64,000 nucleotides of DNA from Hyaloscypha bicolor E. Its lineage: Eukaryota; Ascomycota; Leotiomycetes; Helotiales; Hyaloscyphaceae. The DNA lies in assembly GCF_002865645.1 (NCBI RefSeq), contig NW_020194693.1:496001-560000 (forward strand). The letters run 5' to 3'. The translations under genes and the position numbers were made by a program. This document shows positions 23,641 to 36,512 of this stretch, piece by piece (position 1 is the stretch's first letter; each line of letters begins with the position of its first letter). The notes under the pieces were generated by a model, which worked only from the letters and a program-made list of their open reading frames with translations, did no database searches and was not told where the DNA came from.

Positions 23641-24507
23641 GGCTTGCAATAGCAAGGTTCTGCTATATTCAAAATATCCTATTAATATCATGGATCAACC
23701 CTGACCCCTCACCTCAGCCACGATTAAATGACAGCACGGAATCCTTACCTCTTGCAGAAATTCAATAAACACCATCCAATGCTGACGGGATAAAAGAAGT
23801 CGAGCTTTCGCGTTATTTCCGGCCGATGTGATCGTTGTCTTAGCTCAGGCACTGGTACGAACTTACTTCTGCCTTGTGAGGAATACGGAGCCCTCGCTAC
23901 CCTTCCTCTGCCGAGGGCCTGTAAGGTGCTAGAACTACCCCTGAACGACTCGCCAAAAGAAACCTATTCTTGCACGCCTGAGGCACAATAAAAAAAAGGA
24001 TTAGAATGAAGCCCCAGCGGATTCGCGCTTCCATGGAGTTCTTGGATTTTTTGCGAAGGGCCTCTTGTGGCAGGAAAAGGATTCGAGGGTGGAAAGAGCA
24101 GGCGAGAACTGCTGCGCTTTGGATGTGAGGAGAGCTTCGGGGGACTGATGTGCTCGAATCTGGTCCAAATCATGTGGAGGCATCAAGCAGAGAGCCGTTA
24201 AATAATTGATTCTCTCCAGCCAAAATATAATTCGAGACTTTATATATGTTGTCTATGCTCTTTGGCTTCCTTATTAAGGTTTATTAATAAAACGTCAAGA
24301 GTTCTTGGATGAGTGATGTGAGCAGCACGTCGTGCGCGCATGGCTGTGTCTTTATCAAACCGGATAATGAATGAGCTCTAGAGTATACAAATCTCAAGTG
24401 CAGGATAGAGCAGGATAGGTCAGGATTGGCTAACCTCCCAGTTCTCGAAAGAGGATCTAACTTGGCCCCCTCGCTGTCAACTGCCCTATAACCACTCTAT
24501 ATAGTAG
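23641..24507. other. Intergenic, 3' of the HET gene
   Basis: Return to normal composition. Short frames only, none recognisable. Confidence 0.45.
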
Positions 24508-26897
24508 TCACCCAAGCACAATATCGGTAAGTTCACTGCACACCCAGGCCCCTTGGATCATTCTTCCCAGAGCCTTGCGATAGCAAGTGCCTCCGGAGCG
24601 CTCAATCCAGAGGACGTTGAAGAAATTGTATGTTTCGTCCTCTTCGACGTCTTCCCACTCGTCCCCACCGCTTTCCTCTTCCTCACTTCCTTCTACTAAT
24701 ACGGGCGTGCCTTCCCCCCGAGATACGGAGTCATGCCACTGCTTCAACGCCCACTCGTCCCTCTTCCATAGATAGCTATGTTGCCCTTCTCCGATCCTTG
24801 CCGTACCTGCCGATATTGTGATGAGCTCGCATTCCTCTCCGATTGGGGCTTCATTCACGTATTCAAGGTTGAGTCTCAGGGCACCAACTGCTCTGTTTGC
24901 GGCATCCAAAATGCTCACGTTGAAGGCAAAAGGGTCTCGGCCAAAGCGTTCCTGCTCTGCGAATCTGTCTTCTAGTATGCCGCCGATCTTGAAGCAGGAT
25001 CGCATGGCTGTTAATGAGAGGAAGCACAGATCCTTGGCTGGAGAAGGTGTATGCGAGTCCTCGAGAAGGGGCACTGGGTATCTGAAGTATTGGTCGGGAA
25101 CTTTGTCGTGCGTGTAATGAGTGGCGCGATTATTCTGATGTTCTGTCCATCCAGCATAAGGCGCAGCTTTTGAGCGGTGGACTGCATACGAGTTTGGAAT
25201 AGCGTGGTGCTCTGGGTAGTCTGGTGATTTCAGAGCCTTCCACTGAACTAGAGGCTCGATTGTGATCTCCGGTAAAGGGTAGCGTTCGTTGTATGGCAAG
25301 GCACTACTAGCACCCCATAACTGAGTTTCGATCTCTCCTTTCCAGCCTACCCACGACCAACTGGGGAGATGGTTGGACCTGCCGTTGCTTTCCAAGAAAT
25401 CGGAGTTAGCATACTTCTTCCGGGTATTTTCGGAGTAGAATGTTCTTGCAGCTTTCGGGCAGCGCGAGTAGAGCGTCCCAAGAGCTCCTGGGACACCGCT
25501 TCCGAGGGACCGATACTCCGAGAAATTGAAACTTACATCCGTCTGATCAGCCTTCTCTCCGGCTGCCACAACATTGCAATGTCAAAGAAGAACTGCGGCA
25601 TGCCGAGCAGGAATCCGCCAGGAAAGGAAGGTCTTCCAGCGGTTTCTATTCCAGCAAAGGCATCGATGACGTCCTTATCGAACGTCAAGTCGCGCTTGTT
25701 GAACTGCGAGACCAAACTACCCCAAACTTGCAGATCGGGCCAGAGGGGGAGTCGGCCATACAGGCCGACACGGTCTGTGAGAAGGAAGCTACTGCTTCCC
25801 TGCAAATCGAGCTCCCGGTCGGTGTCCTCGGACCATTCTCCCTCGCAGCATACCCACGAGACGAACCCATCAAAGAGAATTAACCGTCTCGAGAAGAGAG
25901 ATTCTTGCAGGGTCCAGCCTCGGGAATTCCAGATTGAGTCTAGCCTAAAGCCAGCTCTTGGCTTATTCAATACGAGAGATCCAGACGGGAGACGGATTTT
26001 GTGGATGGGCAGATCGCGCTTGCTCGCTCCAACGCCGCGTAGGCCGTGGTCAGCATTCGGTCCTTCGGCGGCGACTAGAGTGAAATAGCTATTGGCGTAG
26101 ATAAAGGCCATGCTGTCGAGGTGCAGCTGCTTTGTGTTGTAGTCATCTTGGATGATGCAGAGCGAGTCGACCCAGAGATATCTCTCCCCGATTTCAATCG
26201 TAAAAGTCATCGCGTCTGCAATCGTCCGGGGGATCTTGAACGAGGTCGTGCTAGGAGATATAGCACCCGGAGTCTTGAGGACTGATATGTTGTGCTTGAG
26301 GGCTCGGGCGGCTGCGGTTTGACCCCAACAATAGCTGAGAGCAACATACCTGGCCTCCGGAGGCGCGGAGACAACACACCAGTCGACGACGTCGATGAGC
26401 AGGATCGAGTCCAGGCCTGGGAGCGGGACTTTCTTGGCTGGGCAACACGCCTCCCCATGCAAAGTCTCACACCTTTCAACCCATCGTTGAACCAGCTTGA
26501 GATCGAAGTAGGCCGGGTCGAAAGGTGTCGCATGCTCGAGCGTTTCCGATTTTGGCTCAGTCGGTAGAAGGAAGAGATAATCTGTCTCCAAGCCCCCCCT
26601 CATGTTCCGGGGTACCTTGTACTTGAGCATGATGTCTGTATCGTCGATCACCAGTCGAAACTTGTTAACGGGGCTGTATGGGTCGTTGAATGCTGGGAGG
26701 GAGGCCGCGATGTCCAGGCAGCAAGCGCAGGTGTGTGAGAGTTCGTCCAGGGTGCCGAGGGTGTATTTCAGTTTTTGCCAGTCATCGATGGCTCCATTTC
26801 TGTGGTGCTCGTAGTACAGGTCAAGTGCTGCGTCCACCTCTTTGCAGCCGTTGCAGAGGTTGAGCCGTTGCTCGCTGGGGGCATTTATCTCAGCCAT
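24508..26897 (-). CDS. HET-domain (heterokaryon incompatibility) protein
   Basis: Two exons on the minus strand, 26897-25537 and 25378-24508, giving 743 residues. The 158-bp intron has a GTAAGT donor, a GCTAAC branch and a CAG acceptor, and keeps frame so that PERRLIRRM joins SNHLPSWSWVGWKG; a second acceptor 5 bases earlier in the gene sense with AAG would also keep frame. The first ATG in the frame is MAEINAPSEQ. HET hallmarks: YVALSYCWG (184-192), RYLWVDSLCIIQDD (239-252) and ANSYFTLVAAEG (268-279), preceded by FDLKLVQRWVERCETLHG. The C-terminal PSWSWVGW block is usual for this family. HET proteins trigger cell death on non-self recognition. No STAND/NACHT partner is visible in the window, though a second HET relic lies about 2.5 kb away on the same strand. 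Confidence 0.88.
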
Positions 26898-29426
26898 GCT
26901 GGAGACAGCCACGATAGAGGTGAAATCTTGTGGTGGAGCGGCGCGGTACTTTTCTCACGGCGATGAATAGACATTGAGAAGTGGCAGTATTTAGAATATT
27001 CATCGCTGTGTTGTGAAGCACTGGATGTGTTCACTGAAGCTTGAACGATATTGGGAACAGGCGGTGATCGCCGTAACCTGAACACATCCCGCCTCCTGGT
27101 GGGCAGAAAAAGCGGCACTCATTTCAATGTCCCAGGTCAAACTTGGACTTTCATTTAGACTCTAGAGGGAGAAGAACTCATATTCTAGAATATCCAAGAA
27201 TATCCGAATGGAGTAGACTTTTACTATACAACATCGCATGTGTATACTTAGTAAGGAAGTATTTGCATTGTCCAGCTTGACTTGGGAAATTGAAAATTAG
27301 TGCCGCTTTTCAGGCCAGTGTTGTTTAGTCATCCAGGCCTCTCGATTAAGGGTAAAACAAACCCAATGGGATGTGCTGAACAACGCCAACCGATTGTCTG
27401 GGCTGTCGCCAGACGCCTCCTTAAGGCCAGCGGGCGTCAGATGTAATCTCCACCGTAAGATATTTCGAAACTTAAGGATATGAGCCTGACAAGAAATCCC
27501 GCGTAAGTCGTTTTAACTTCCAAGAGAGGAAGACGATCCTGAATTCAGAACATAAGAGCTTGACACGCCACATAGAGGAAGTAAAATTACATTGCATTCT
27601 CTGATTGCTTGCTTTTACAGTTAGGAGTCCTTGTTATATTAAGCAAGGCCAATCAGCAAGGTCAGGTGCAAGGGCGTTGGGGTGTCTCAGACAGGCCATG
27701 TGGCCGAGTTTTGTCTTCGACGAACCAAGGAGGGGATTGGGGCGCCATTGTCCAAGCGCAAGCGGGAGAATTTAGATTACGAAGGCGGCGGGCATTAAAA
27801 TCCGTCTAACTCGCTAAGCGAGAATTTGGGAAGTCTAGGGGCTACGCGGTTATAAATGTCTCGCAATTTCTCCCCAAATTTAATCGTTATAAAATTCCGG
27901 GAAAAGATTAACGTACTATTTTTCTATTATATAAAACTCTTATAGAAAGTTTTAGGCGTTGCGTTGTGGATTAGTGCGACTTTCCGCACAAGGCAATTTT
28001 GGTATTCTCGCGCGCACTCTGCAAATGGACGATTTTCAATGCCTGCCGCCTTCGTACTTATAACCAGACAGCCCCGCGCTCCGGACCAGGCCAGCATCGA
28101 GCTACTTCAAAAGCAGAATTGGAGTAGTTCCTCGATACGCTCTGCTGGGAGAAACATGATAGCTGAGGAGACCTCTTTGGCTGTTCATCGCTAAAAGCTG
28201 AAAATAACGAAAAGGCTCTTGATTCTTGTGTAACTGCGATTTACGGATTTATTGGCGCTTTCTTTCCTCTCGAGGTTGCAGTGATTTCTCTGTGCGTCTA
28301 CACTCGATTAAGATTCAGCGGTCTTGGCAAGGGGGCATTGCAGTTTGTGTCTGCTTTGTATGTTGTTTATTCTTTCTACATATGTTTCCAGCTCTGATAA
28401 CATACAGGTATTGTGTACAGCTTGGTGATTGCTACCGTCTATGGTAAGCCACTCAATATAGCAACAATGTGATCCAACCTAACAAGAAAGCGATTAAATA
28501 TGGTCTTGGCTTCCATATCTGGGATATATTGTTCCAGCGAATGTAGTCAGCATGCAGAAAGCAAGTCACAAGTTCTCCGGGTTTCTCGGAATGGCTAAAA
28601 TGGTATTCAACAGAGCGGATTCAATTCCCAGGTCCTCTGTCCTTCAGATTTAGGCGCAGTGAAACTGACAATAGTCTTGTCCCTTATTAGAATCCTTCCA
28701 ATATTTCATCAGTGGATCACACCTCTGTAATGTTTCGTTGCATGGATCGCAAGGGAAGAGACTGCCTTCACCATAACACTACTCTTCCAGTGCCGCCCAA
28801 TCGATTATTATTTGGATAAGATTGCTCAAGGTTCCTGTTTTAATCGGCCGGCATTCTCATTTCGCTGATGTGTTCTTCAACATGGCAATAAATCTTTGCA
28901 TGCTGGCGCTGCCCTGGATCATCCTCCGCAGTACAGTATTTCCATGTTTGAAAGCTCAGATATACTAACCATGAAGCAGACCTCGAGGTCTCGAGAGCAC
29001 GGATATAGGGAGTTTGCTTGCTTTGCTCAATTGGTGTCTTGCGTATTGCTCCCATTATTTTGACTGCAGCTGATTTAGGTGTCTCGCCAGCACCTTAGTA
29101 GCCAGCGCCCTTAGCTTGTCATACCTTCGCCGCCTAAATATATCAGAAGATCCGGCTTGTTAGTAACTAACCTATTTCTCGCATTGCCCAGCTAGGTTAA
29201 TGATTCTGGCAGGGCAGATTGTTTACGTCTGCATCTGGTCTATAAGCTGAGCTCAGCTCCGCCATAAATCTCACCTGCGTCCCCGCAGTCATGCCGCCTG
29301 TCAAACATTTCTTCCCCATGTTTAGGTCACATAATGCCGGCATGATTATCCATTGGATACCAGAAACACATGGCCAAGCACAAGATATTGTTTCCAGTAA
29401 GGCCGCTGCTCTTGTGAAGGACAACT
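26898..29426. other. Long intergenic stretch with decayed sequence
   Basis: No convincing gene. Near 27820-27960 a short AT-rich patch suggests an old repeat. From about 28840 the minus strand has open stretches such as LETSRSASWLVYLSFQTW that may be the decayed 3' part of the HET relic, but no family motif is readable. Confidence 0.4.
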
Positions 29427-29914
29427 TTACCACCTGTCTAGAATTCCGGAATGCTGATCGCTCCAGACGTAACTGAGAGTTGCATAGTCTATTGCCCCCA
29501 GTATGGACGGGGCAATCCCCATTGAGATATAGTCTATGACACGCATGCCAAGAACAAACCATCGATAGAGCGATACGCAATTCTCTGACCGGCCATGTGA
29601 AGAGTTGAAGTTTAGACGTTTCTTTGTTCCTTAGCTTATATAAACAATGCTTCTCCCACCATTAGCTAGTCCTGAATTAAGCTATACCACTGAGTTTCAA
29701 CATGAAGTTCACCGTAAACATCCAGCCTTTTGCGAATGACAGAGACATCGATTTGATCTGCTTTTGTATGCCTGCCTGATATACCAGTGTTATCGTGGAT
29801 GGGAAGGATCACTCGGGAGGTCCTCTTTGAAGGTGGACTGCCGTTCCATATTTCCAGGCGGTTATCCTTTTGGCACCGAATGCTAGAGCTACGCGTCCCC
29901 TTTTCAGCCAACAT
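29427..29914 (-). pseudogene. Broken second HET-domain gene
   Basis: On the minus strand one frame reads KADQIDVSVIRKRLDVYGE and LHVETQ, then, in a different frame after a stop, MRVIDYISMGIAP and IDYATLSYVWSDQ before a TAA. This is the order of a HET N-terminus: the linker helix before the domain (compare FDLKLVQRWVERCETLHG in the intact gene), then RVID and the Y-x-ALSYxWG motif. The frameshift and stops, and loss of the downstream LWVDxLCIxQDD block, show it is dead. Flanking parts to 28840 and 30000 may belong to the same relic. Confidence 0.62.
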
Positions 29915-30840
29915 TTGCTGAGACTATTGGCATTATTGAAACCGATGCCCTTGTCCGTAGAGCAGCAATCGCGAAGAAACGTGCAGAAAGGGCAGTGCGC
30001 ACTAGCAATATGCCGTATATGAATATATTTTCAACGCTCCCTACGTGTGTCAAGTGACCGTGGCTCAGAACCTCTTCAAAATCGATTTTCTGGCAGATCT
30101 CGCAAAGATTGTTGTCTCGAGGCGGGGCTCCGCACTGGGGCTAGCCAAAAATGGATGCTCGGGAGAGCCCTACAGCAGCCCCTAAATTCTGGAGTTTTGT
30201 TTAGGCGTTAAAGAGACGTAAATCGTGTTCCAATTCCTTCAATACAATAAATTGAAAGAAAAGCCAATCGCAAAAACAGTTCAAAGAAGCAAGGTAGAAG
30301 CCCCGTCAAGATGCACTGGCATCATCTTTCACATTCCTCGACAAGCAGACTGTGGTAGCCTGTGAAACCCGGAGACTGCAGCAGCGAACTTAGAAAGGAT
30401 AATACAAAGGCCCCTCCCTAAGCGGTTAAGCTGCCTCGTCAACTTGGAAGCCTTTGTCCAGGCTGAGAGGGATCTGGGGTGCCACTCTGTGTCCTTCAAT
30501 CTCTCTCAAGTCCTTGTCTGAAGGCGCTGAGTCAAGATGCGCAATCATCATAAAGGCTCGGTGTCATGACCAAGAATCTGAATGGCAATGGCTCTTCACC
30601 TGAGTTACGATTGTGAGGGGAGAGATAGGTGTTGAAGACGAGCCACGTAGATATGGAGTGGAATCTCGCATCACGTGCCATCTCACCGCCAAAATTCTGC
30701 CGGATCGACTCAAGTAAGCAAAAAGTTGGAAAGTTCTGAAATTCGAGTGCGTAGAAACAACACATTTGACCATTGGGATCGAAACCGCCGATAACACTCT
30801 TCCCCTCGTCAATTATTGAAGAGATCAAAGTGCGATCACC
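29915..30840. other. Intergenic, promoter side of MAK16
   Basis: A minus-strand frame at 30532-30828 (with QMCCFYALEFQNFPTF) is open for 98 codons but has no ATG at its start and no recognisable domain. I see nothing else. Confidence 0.4.
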
Positions 30841-31862
30841 ATGTCTTCAGATGAGATCGTCTGGCAGGTCATCAACCAGCAATTCTGCTCGTTCAAGCTC
30901 AAGTTCGTCCCTTCCTCCAGCCTCGGGAGCAAAATTCTAACCTCTACAGGACTACAAAAGAGAAGAACTTCTGCCGCAACGAATACAATGTCACCGGTCT
31001 CTGCAATCGGCAATCATGTCCTCTCGCCAACTCCCGCTACGCAACCGTCCGCGCACACCCCGGCTCTGGCACCTTGTATCTCTACATGAAGACCATCGAG
31101 CGCGCACACATGCCTTCCAAGCTCTGGGAACGCATCAAGCTATCACAAAACTACGCACAGGCGCTAGAACAAGTTGACGAGCGATTGATCTACTGGCCGA
31201 AATTCTTGGTTCATAAGTGCAAGCAGAGACTTACAAGGTTGACGCAGGTTGGGATTAGGATGCGGCGGTTGGCGAAGGAGGATGAGCGGTTGGGGGAGAA
31301 GCTGGTACCGAAGTTGGCGCCAAAGGTGAGGAGGAGGGAGGAGACCAGGGAGAGGAAGGCGGAGGCCGCGGCAAAGGTGGAGAGAGCTATTGAAAGGGAA
31401 CTCATTGAGCGACTGAGGAGTGGTGCGTATGGTGATCAGCCGCTTAATGTTAGTGAGGCGATTTGGAAGAAGGTGCTTAAGGGTCTCGAGAGAGGAGGTG
31501 AGGGCACTAGGGATGAGGATTTGGACGAAGGGATTGAGGAGGAAGAGTTGGAGGAGGAAAATGAAGAAGAGTTTGAGGACGAAGAGGGTGTTGGTGATGT
31601 GGAGTATGTCAGTGATTTGGGTGAGGATGAGGAGGATCTTGGCGATCTTGAGGATTGGCTGGGCAGCGAGGAAGATGCCGAGACTGGTGATGAGGACGAG
31701 GAAGACAGCGAGGAGGATAGCAGCGAAAAGGACGAGAAGGCTGGCGCAAAGAGGAAGAAGGGCCCAGTGTCGAAAGCCAAGCCGAAAAAGAAATTCCCAA
31801 GGATGGAGATCGAGTACGAGGAGGAAGTGGAGGCTCCACAACGGGAGCTTGCATTGGCTTGA
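30841..31862 (+). CDS. MAK16: Ribosome biogenesis protein Mak16
   Basis: Two exons, 30841-30902 and 30950-31862, giving 324 residues. The 47-bp intron carries a CTAAC branch 9 bases before the CAG acceptor. The N-terminus [20 protein letters not shown] and the continuation [20 protein letters not shown] are essentially invariant in Mak16, with the cysteines of its zinc-binding region. Next come [31 protein letters not shown] and [18 protein letters not shown]. The C-terminal third is strongly acidic (about residues 215-290) and the tail [14 protein letters not shown] is the conserved end. Mak16 is a nucleolar factor of pre-60S particles needed for 25S rRNA and 5.8S maturation. A single-copy essential gene, so a good anchor for synteny. 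Confidence 0.96.
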
Positions 31863-32304
31863 GCTGGGTATTTCATGCATGGTGTTTGGGAAACGAAACG
31901 TGGTCACGGTGGGGTATTTTGTAGACGACTGGCACCAGGCGCTGTAGATTTGCCCAGATATTGATGATAAATTGAACAGTCGAAGAAGTACTGTAGCACT
32001 ATCATTTGCATTGGATATCCTGTTGGCGTGACTGTATGTACGAACTTATGAATATTCCGGCCAGGCCCCTCAATGCCTTGGTGGCGGGGTCGGACCTTTA
32101 CCAACCTTGGTCGCGAAACATGTTTCAACCACTTCAACAAACGCATGAAATACCGTCTACCTCACACTTCGCAATTACAACGCCTGTAATCTACTTGATT
32201 ACTGTCGCTCTATCCTACCTCACCACCTCGATCAAATAAACCACCACTCACTCTCTGCAGCAGCACAGCACGAATCGTCGCTGCGCAGGCAGCACGACCC
32301 CACA
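31863..32304. other. Intergenic MAK16-MSO1
   Basis: Short spacer holding the MAK16 3' UTR and the MSO1 promoter, with pyrimidine-rich leader sequence just before the MSO1 ATG. Confidence 0.5.
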
Positions 32305-33174
32305 ATGACCTCCTACTTCTCCTCCCTCCTCACAACCACCACCTCCCGCGTCGCCTCCATCCGACAGAACCTCCTCCCCTCCGAGAACGACGGTGACACC
32401 GAAGATGACACACACATCTGCCGCGTACTGCGAGCCTATTACACCGAAAAAGGGCGTCCCTTCCCCGCGTGGCTGCCTCCCGACCCAAAGGCACCCCCTC
32501 CAGTCGTCGTAGCACCCGTCTACGCACAACCAAACGTCGGCGCACGCTACGGAGGGCTACAAAATCAACCAGGAGGAGCTGGAGGCGGGGCGTTGAGTAG
32601 TCTATGGGACTCTCAGCCAGCGCAGCAGCAGCAGCAGCAGGATCAGGCGAGCTTGAGGCAAGGACGGGGATCGCGATTAGGTGCTACGGCTGGAGGACCG
32701 AGACAGAACCCCTTTCAGAGACAGGCGCCAGCGCAGGAAGCGCAGGTGCAACCTAGGCCGTTGCCAAGTGCGAGGGCGGGGAGTTATCAGCAGAGTGCTG
32801 GGGGGTATGGCAGAGGCGATGTTCAGACTCCGCCTGGGAGCTCGGCGGGCATATCTGCGAAGGATAGGTTGAAGGGGGCTTATAATAGGGGGAGGGCGGG
32901 ATCGCCAGCTAACTCTGCGTCAGAACCTCCACCGGTACAGAGGGGTAATAGTTACGGTTCATCGGGAGGTGGAAGTAGCAGCAACTATGAGGATAGGTTT
33001 ATGCCGACTGGAAATGGATATGGCGGAGGAGGCGGGAGTGACAAGCCGTTTGTTGCTGCTACCGCTCCTTGGGCTACCAATGAGTCTGAGTTCAGCGGAG
33101 GATATGGTGGAGGGGGAGGACGACCCAGACCAACTGGCTTGCCCAGTGGTCCTGCTGCTGGCAAGAGGAGATGA
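32305..33174 (+). CDS. MSO1: Mso1-like Sec1-binding exocytosis protein
   Basis: A 289-residue single-exon gene. The N-terminal Mso1 Sec1-binding region is clear: MTSYFSSLLTTTTSRVAS, then GDTEDDTHICRVLRAYYTEK and GRPFPAWLPPDPKAPP. The rest is low complexity: a run of six Gln near residue 110, Gly/Ser/Pro/Arg-rich segments and a basic GKRR C-terminus. In yeast Mso1 binds the SM protein Sec1 and helps SNARE-mediated fusion of secretory vesicles at the plasma membrane. Fungal members keep only the N-terminal block, as here, so the disordered tail is normal. Same strand and next to MAK16, though no functional link is implied. Confidence 0.92.
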   Translation: MTSYFSSLLTTTTSRVASIRQNLLPSENDGDTEDDTHICRVLRAYYTEKGRPFPAWLPPDPKAPPPVVVAPVYAQPNVGARYGGLQNQPGGAGGGALSSLWDSQPAQQQQQQDQASLRQGRGSRLGATAGGPRQNPFQRQAPAQEAQVQPRPLPSARAGSYQQSAGGYGRGDVQTPPGSSAGISAKDRLKGAYNRGRAGSPANSASEPPPVQRGNSYGSSGGGSSSNYEDRFMPTGNGYGGGGGSDKPFVAATAPWATNESEFSGGYGGGGGRPRPTGLPSGPAAGKRR

Positions 33175-35300
33175 GGTTAGAGTCGTTGGAGATTGATCTT
33201 GTCTTGGACTTGGATTGCCGTGGACATGTTAGGCAGGACATGGCATAGGATGGAGTTGTGGAGAGCATGCATTGAGTTCTAGGTGTCCTTAGTTAGAGCA
33301 TGCATACAATGGGTCTATCATTGCTCGTCTAGAAAGCTTATAACAGTCAATTGGACCATAGTACAAGTTCATGCTCATATCGCCATTTAAACTGCAAACT
33401 TGTTGAACATCCGCATTAGATCTAGGATACTGGACACCGCCCAGATGCAAACGGTATCTTTACCGCGAACGTCAGTCCTACATTTTCTCTCGACACCGTA
33501 GTTTCACACCACAGCTACGCAGATAAGATGGGAAGCTGCTCTGAGTGCAGTCAGAAAATATAGAATGTTGAGGTCTTCTGTACCATCAATAATTAATCTA
33601 GACCTGCTGGGCAGGTCAAACGAAAGTTGAATGTCCGTGTTCGGCCTAGCGCATCGCTTCCGAAAATCGGCGTCCCTGCAGAAGGCAATTTGACTTTCAG
33701 CTTGACTTCACTTCATCAACGACACACATCAGCTCGAGAGTTACTCTCTTCCCTTACAAAGCTGGGGGTAGTGAAACCGACTCAGAGATCACGACAACAC
33801 CCACAATGTTCGATGAAGAGACACGTATGAGCCTCAGTGGCTGTTCCACGGCTGCTCGGGTCGGAATACGAGCTTCGGTCACGCTAATGCCTCGGAGCTT
33901 GTAGTTGCTTGAAGTTGTTGGAAGCATCAGAGCACCGCGCATTTACGGTTTTGCCTCCCCTCTCAAGTGTGGTTAGTCCAGTTTCCAAGTGGATATCGTA
34001 ACCTGAAAATAGTTCCGAAGGACCTGAAGTGCGGGCCGTGGCTATTCATAGCGAGACGAATTGTGCAAGTTTTATTCCGGTTCATTGGTATGCGATATAC
34101 AAGAGGCAGCGAAGCGGGCATGGATACTAGTTGGTACTCTTGGTCGAGTTGCGCACGCGCAGATCTGAGATCGAATCGAAAGGCGATGACGCTGAAGTTC
34201 CTAGGAAGTCGTCCGAAGGTCTTGGGGATATGAGGCATTTTCCATCGCAAGTGGTATCCTATCGGCGAGTTGAAGAGCGGTCAAATGCTTTGGTTCGTCT
34301 GTTTACTTGCGTCCAAGGCGACTGGTGGTCGGGATCAGGACAGCGGCAATTTCTCTTGACAGTCTCTCTAGCACACCATTCTCAGGCTACCCTGCCACGT
34401 CACTTTCCTCGGGACACATTCGTCGGGTATCGATGCTGCAACAGGTGTTTTTTCTCGATGCTGTGCTTGTCTTCCCTTGATTTTGGCATGTCCCCCCTTG
34501 CAGGTTTGCATCTGTCAAGTTTGGGTTTTGGGCGATGGCATTTCGAGCAGGGACATCCTGGCTCGTGGCCGTTGCTCAGCGGCCGCAAAAGAAAGTTTCA
34601 AACACCGTTTCTTCAGCTCAACGCGACAGCGGTGAAGCGCTCTCCACACCTTGCGAAGAGTATATGGCCACCTCGCCAAAATATCAAGCCTTCTAATCTG
34701 GGGGCTGACGCCTCGGAAACGTTGACGAATAAAAGAATCTTGGCGGAAAAAGAAACAAAGTTGTGCGGTCACCGAGGTGGTGGCGCCATATGAGATGTCG
34801 TGGAGGAATTTCGGTGTCGGGGCCCTACATAGAACAAGTTATGCCGCGTTACACAAGGCAATTCAAGAGCCAATCGCGAGTTTTTGAAAGGCAATGTTTG
34901 AAGTTATCTCCCATCGCTGTTTGTACGTAAAAGTCGGAAAGATTAAGCAAGCACAACAAGTGCAGGAAGTTGCATCAGGCCCAAATGTGGTGTTGGAGCC
35001 CGCAGACTACTGCAAGCCCGACCAGTTGTGACAGGATGATTGTACCGGCCCCTCCTGAGCACGTGGAGACCCGCCTATGAACGTTGTCCACACAGCTTGC
35101 TCTTGTTGCCCCCACTTATGCAGATACCCAATGGCACGCGGTCGTTGTTCCAGGACCGTGTTTTCCCCCTACCTTCGGAGGATATCATGTATCACCCCTC
35201 CCCCCGCTTTGCGTGTGTCAAGTCTGGCGCCTCTTTGCGCTCCTCGATGTTTCCGGAAGGAATACTGTCTTCGCCCTAAGCTATAGCATAGCTTCCAGAG
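33175..35300. other. 2.1-kb intergenic stretch, no convincing gene
   Basis: The longest open frame (34131-34793, plus, 220 codons) starts at TTG, has no ATG near its head and no recognisable domain. No RNA gene was recognised. Confidence 0.45.
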
Positions 35301-36512
35301 ATGAAAGCCTTCAGCATACCACCTCATCCTCCCGCACTCTCGATCACCAAGACATGCATTTACAAGACTATAGATAGGATCGCCATTCCTATTGACATCT
35401 ATGTACCGACTGAGCACGATGTCGCCATTCCTCCGGTCATGCTGTTCATCCACGGGGGCGGATGGAGTGGAGGGAACAGGACGGACTACTCCCGACCGCT
35501 CTTTTATCATTTCCTGTCACTGGGGTTCATAGTGACCTCTATGGATTATCGCCTCCTTCCAGAAACAAAGCTTGAAGGTCAGATGGATGATGTCCGTGAT
35601 GTGGAGGGTTGGCTGAGGAAGAGCTTAGCGCGAGAGGTCAGAGACTACTTCTCCGGCGTCCAAGGCGATAAGATCATTGTCGTTGGAGCTTCAGCTGGAG
35701 CCCACCTTGCCCTTTTGACTGTGAGTTCTAAAGTACATTGGCAACATGACAGCAGCTGACATCAACTATAAGCCAAAGCTTTGGACCATACAACCAACGG
35801 CCATCTTGTCCCTGTACGGCCCGACCAACATGAACGGACTCCCGTCTCTTCATAGTGACCGTCTCTCGAAGCTCTTTCTACCTCCTTGCACATCTGAACT
35901 TCTTACTGCTGGAACGTACTTCGACCACCAACCAACCGAGTTTCCGGTTGTTCAAAAGCCGGAAGATTACAAACGTCCCAGAACTGTTATGGTTCTCACA
36001 ATTTTCCGCAAAGCCCTCATCCGCGAGTACCTGCTTCGAGGGCTGACCAGAGGCGATGACGGAAAGCTGAGACTCCCCGAGCGAGGGTCAATAACTAAGG
36101 AAGAAATCGACGAAATCAGTGCGATTCCCACTTTCCCTTCCCCCTCTCTTCCCGATCCCAGCCCCCCCTAACACACATGATAGGTCCCCTCGAGCTCAGC
36201 AAAATGCATAAATACCCGCCAACCTACCAAATAATGGGCGCAAACGACGACGTCTTCGAGCTCTCCCATGCCGTCAAATTCCACTCTGCGCTCGGAACCA
36301 GCGGCTCGCATCGGCAGACTATGATCCTGTTCGAAGCAGGTCATGCTTTCGATATCTGGGAGGACATTGGAGGTGAGGTGCACGAGAAGGTTATTGCGCC
36401 TGCTGTCGAGTGGGTTGCGGGGTTCGCGGGGGTGGAATCTAGGCCGCAGAGGAGTGCGAGATGGGGAGGAAGAGGGGACATTGGGAAATTGGGGTTTTTG
36501 CTTGAGAAGTGA
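35301..36512 (+). CDS. Alpha/beta hydrolase with classic HGGG oxyanion loop
   Basis: Three exons: 35301-35720, 35773-36118, 36184-36512, giving 364 residues. Introns of 52 bp (GTGAGT donor, CTGAC branch) and 65 bp (CCTAAC before TAG) both restore frame at family-conserved joins: AHLALLT to PKLWTIQPTA, and DEIS to PLELSKMHKYPP. Catalytic features: oxyanion HGGGW (51-55), nucleophile Ser131 in GASAG, acid Asp277/278 in GANDD, His309 in AGHAFD. There is no signal peptide, so it is probably cytosolic. It belongs to the esterase/lipase/deacetylase group of alpha/beta hydrolases; substrate unknown. It is unrelated in detail to the hydrolase at 9972, which lacks HGGG. Confidence 0.88.

Noticed and set aside
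29197..29580. 127-codon minus-strand open frame
   Set aside because: It is out of frame with the HET-like reading (RVID...ATLSYVW) of the same DNA, which is the better explanation.
31164..31907. 247-codon minus-strand open frame
   Set aside because: It is antisense to MAK16; the leucine-rich appearance is the complement of the acidic Glu/Asp codons.
34131..34793. 220-codon plus-strand open frame
   Set aside because: It opens at TTG with no ATG near its head, shows no domain, and is arginine/serine/cysteine-rich in a way typical of chance frames.
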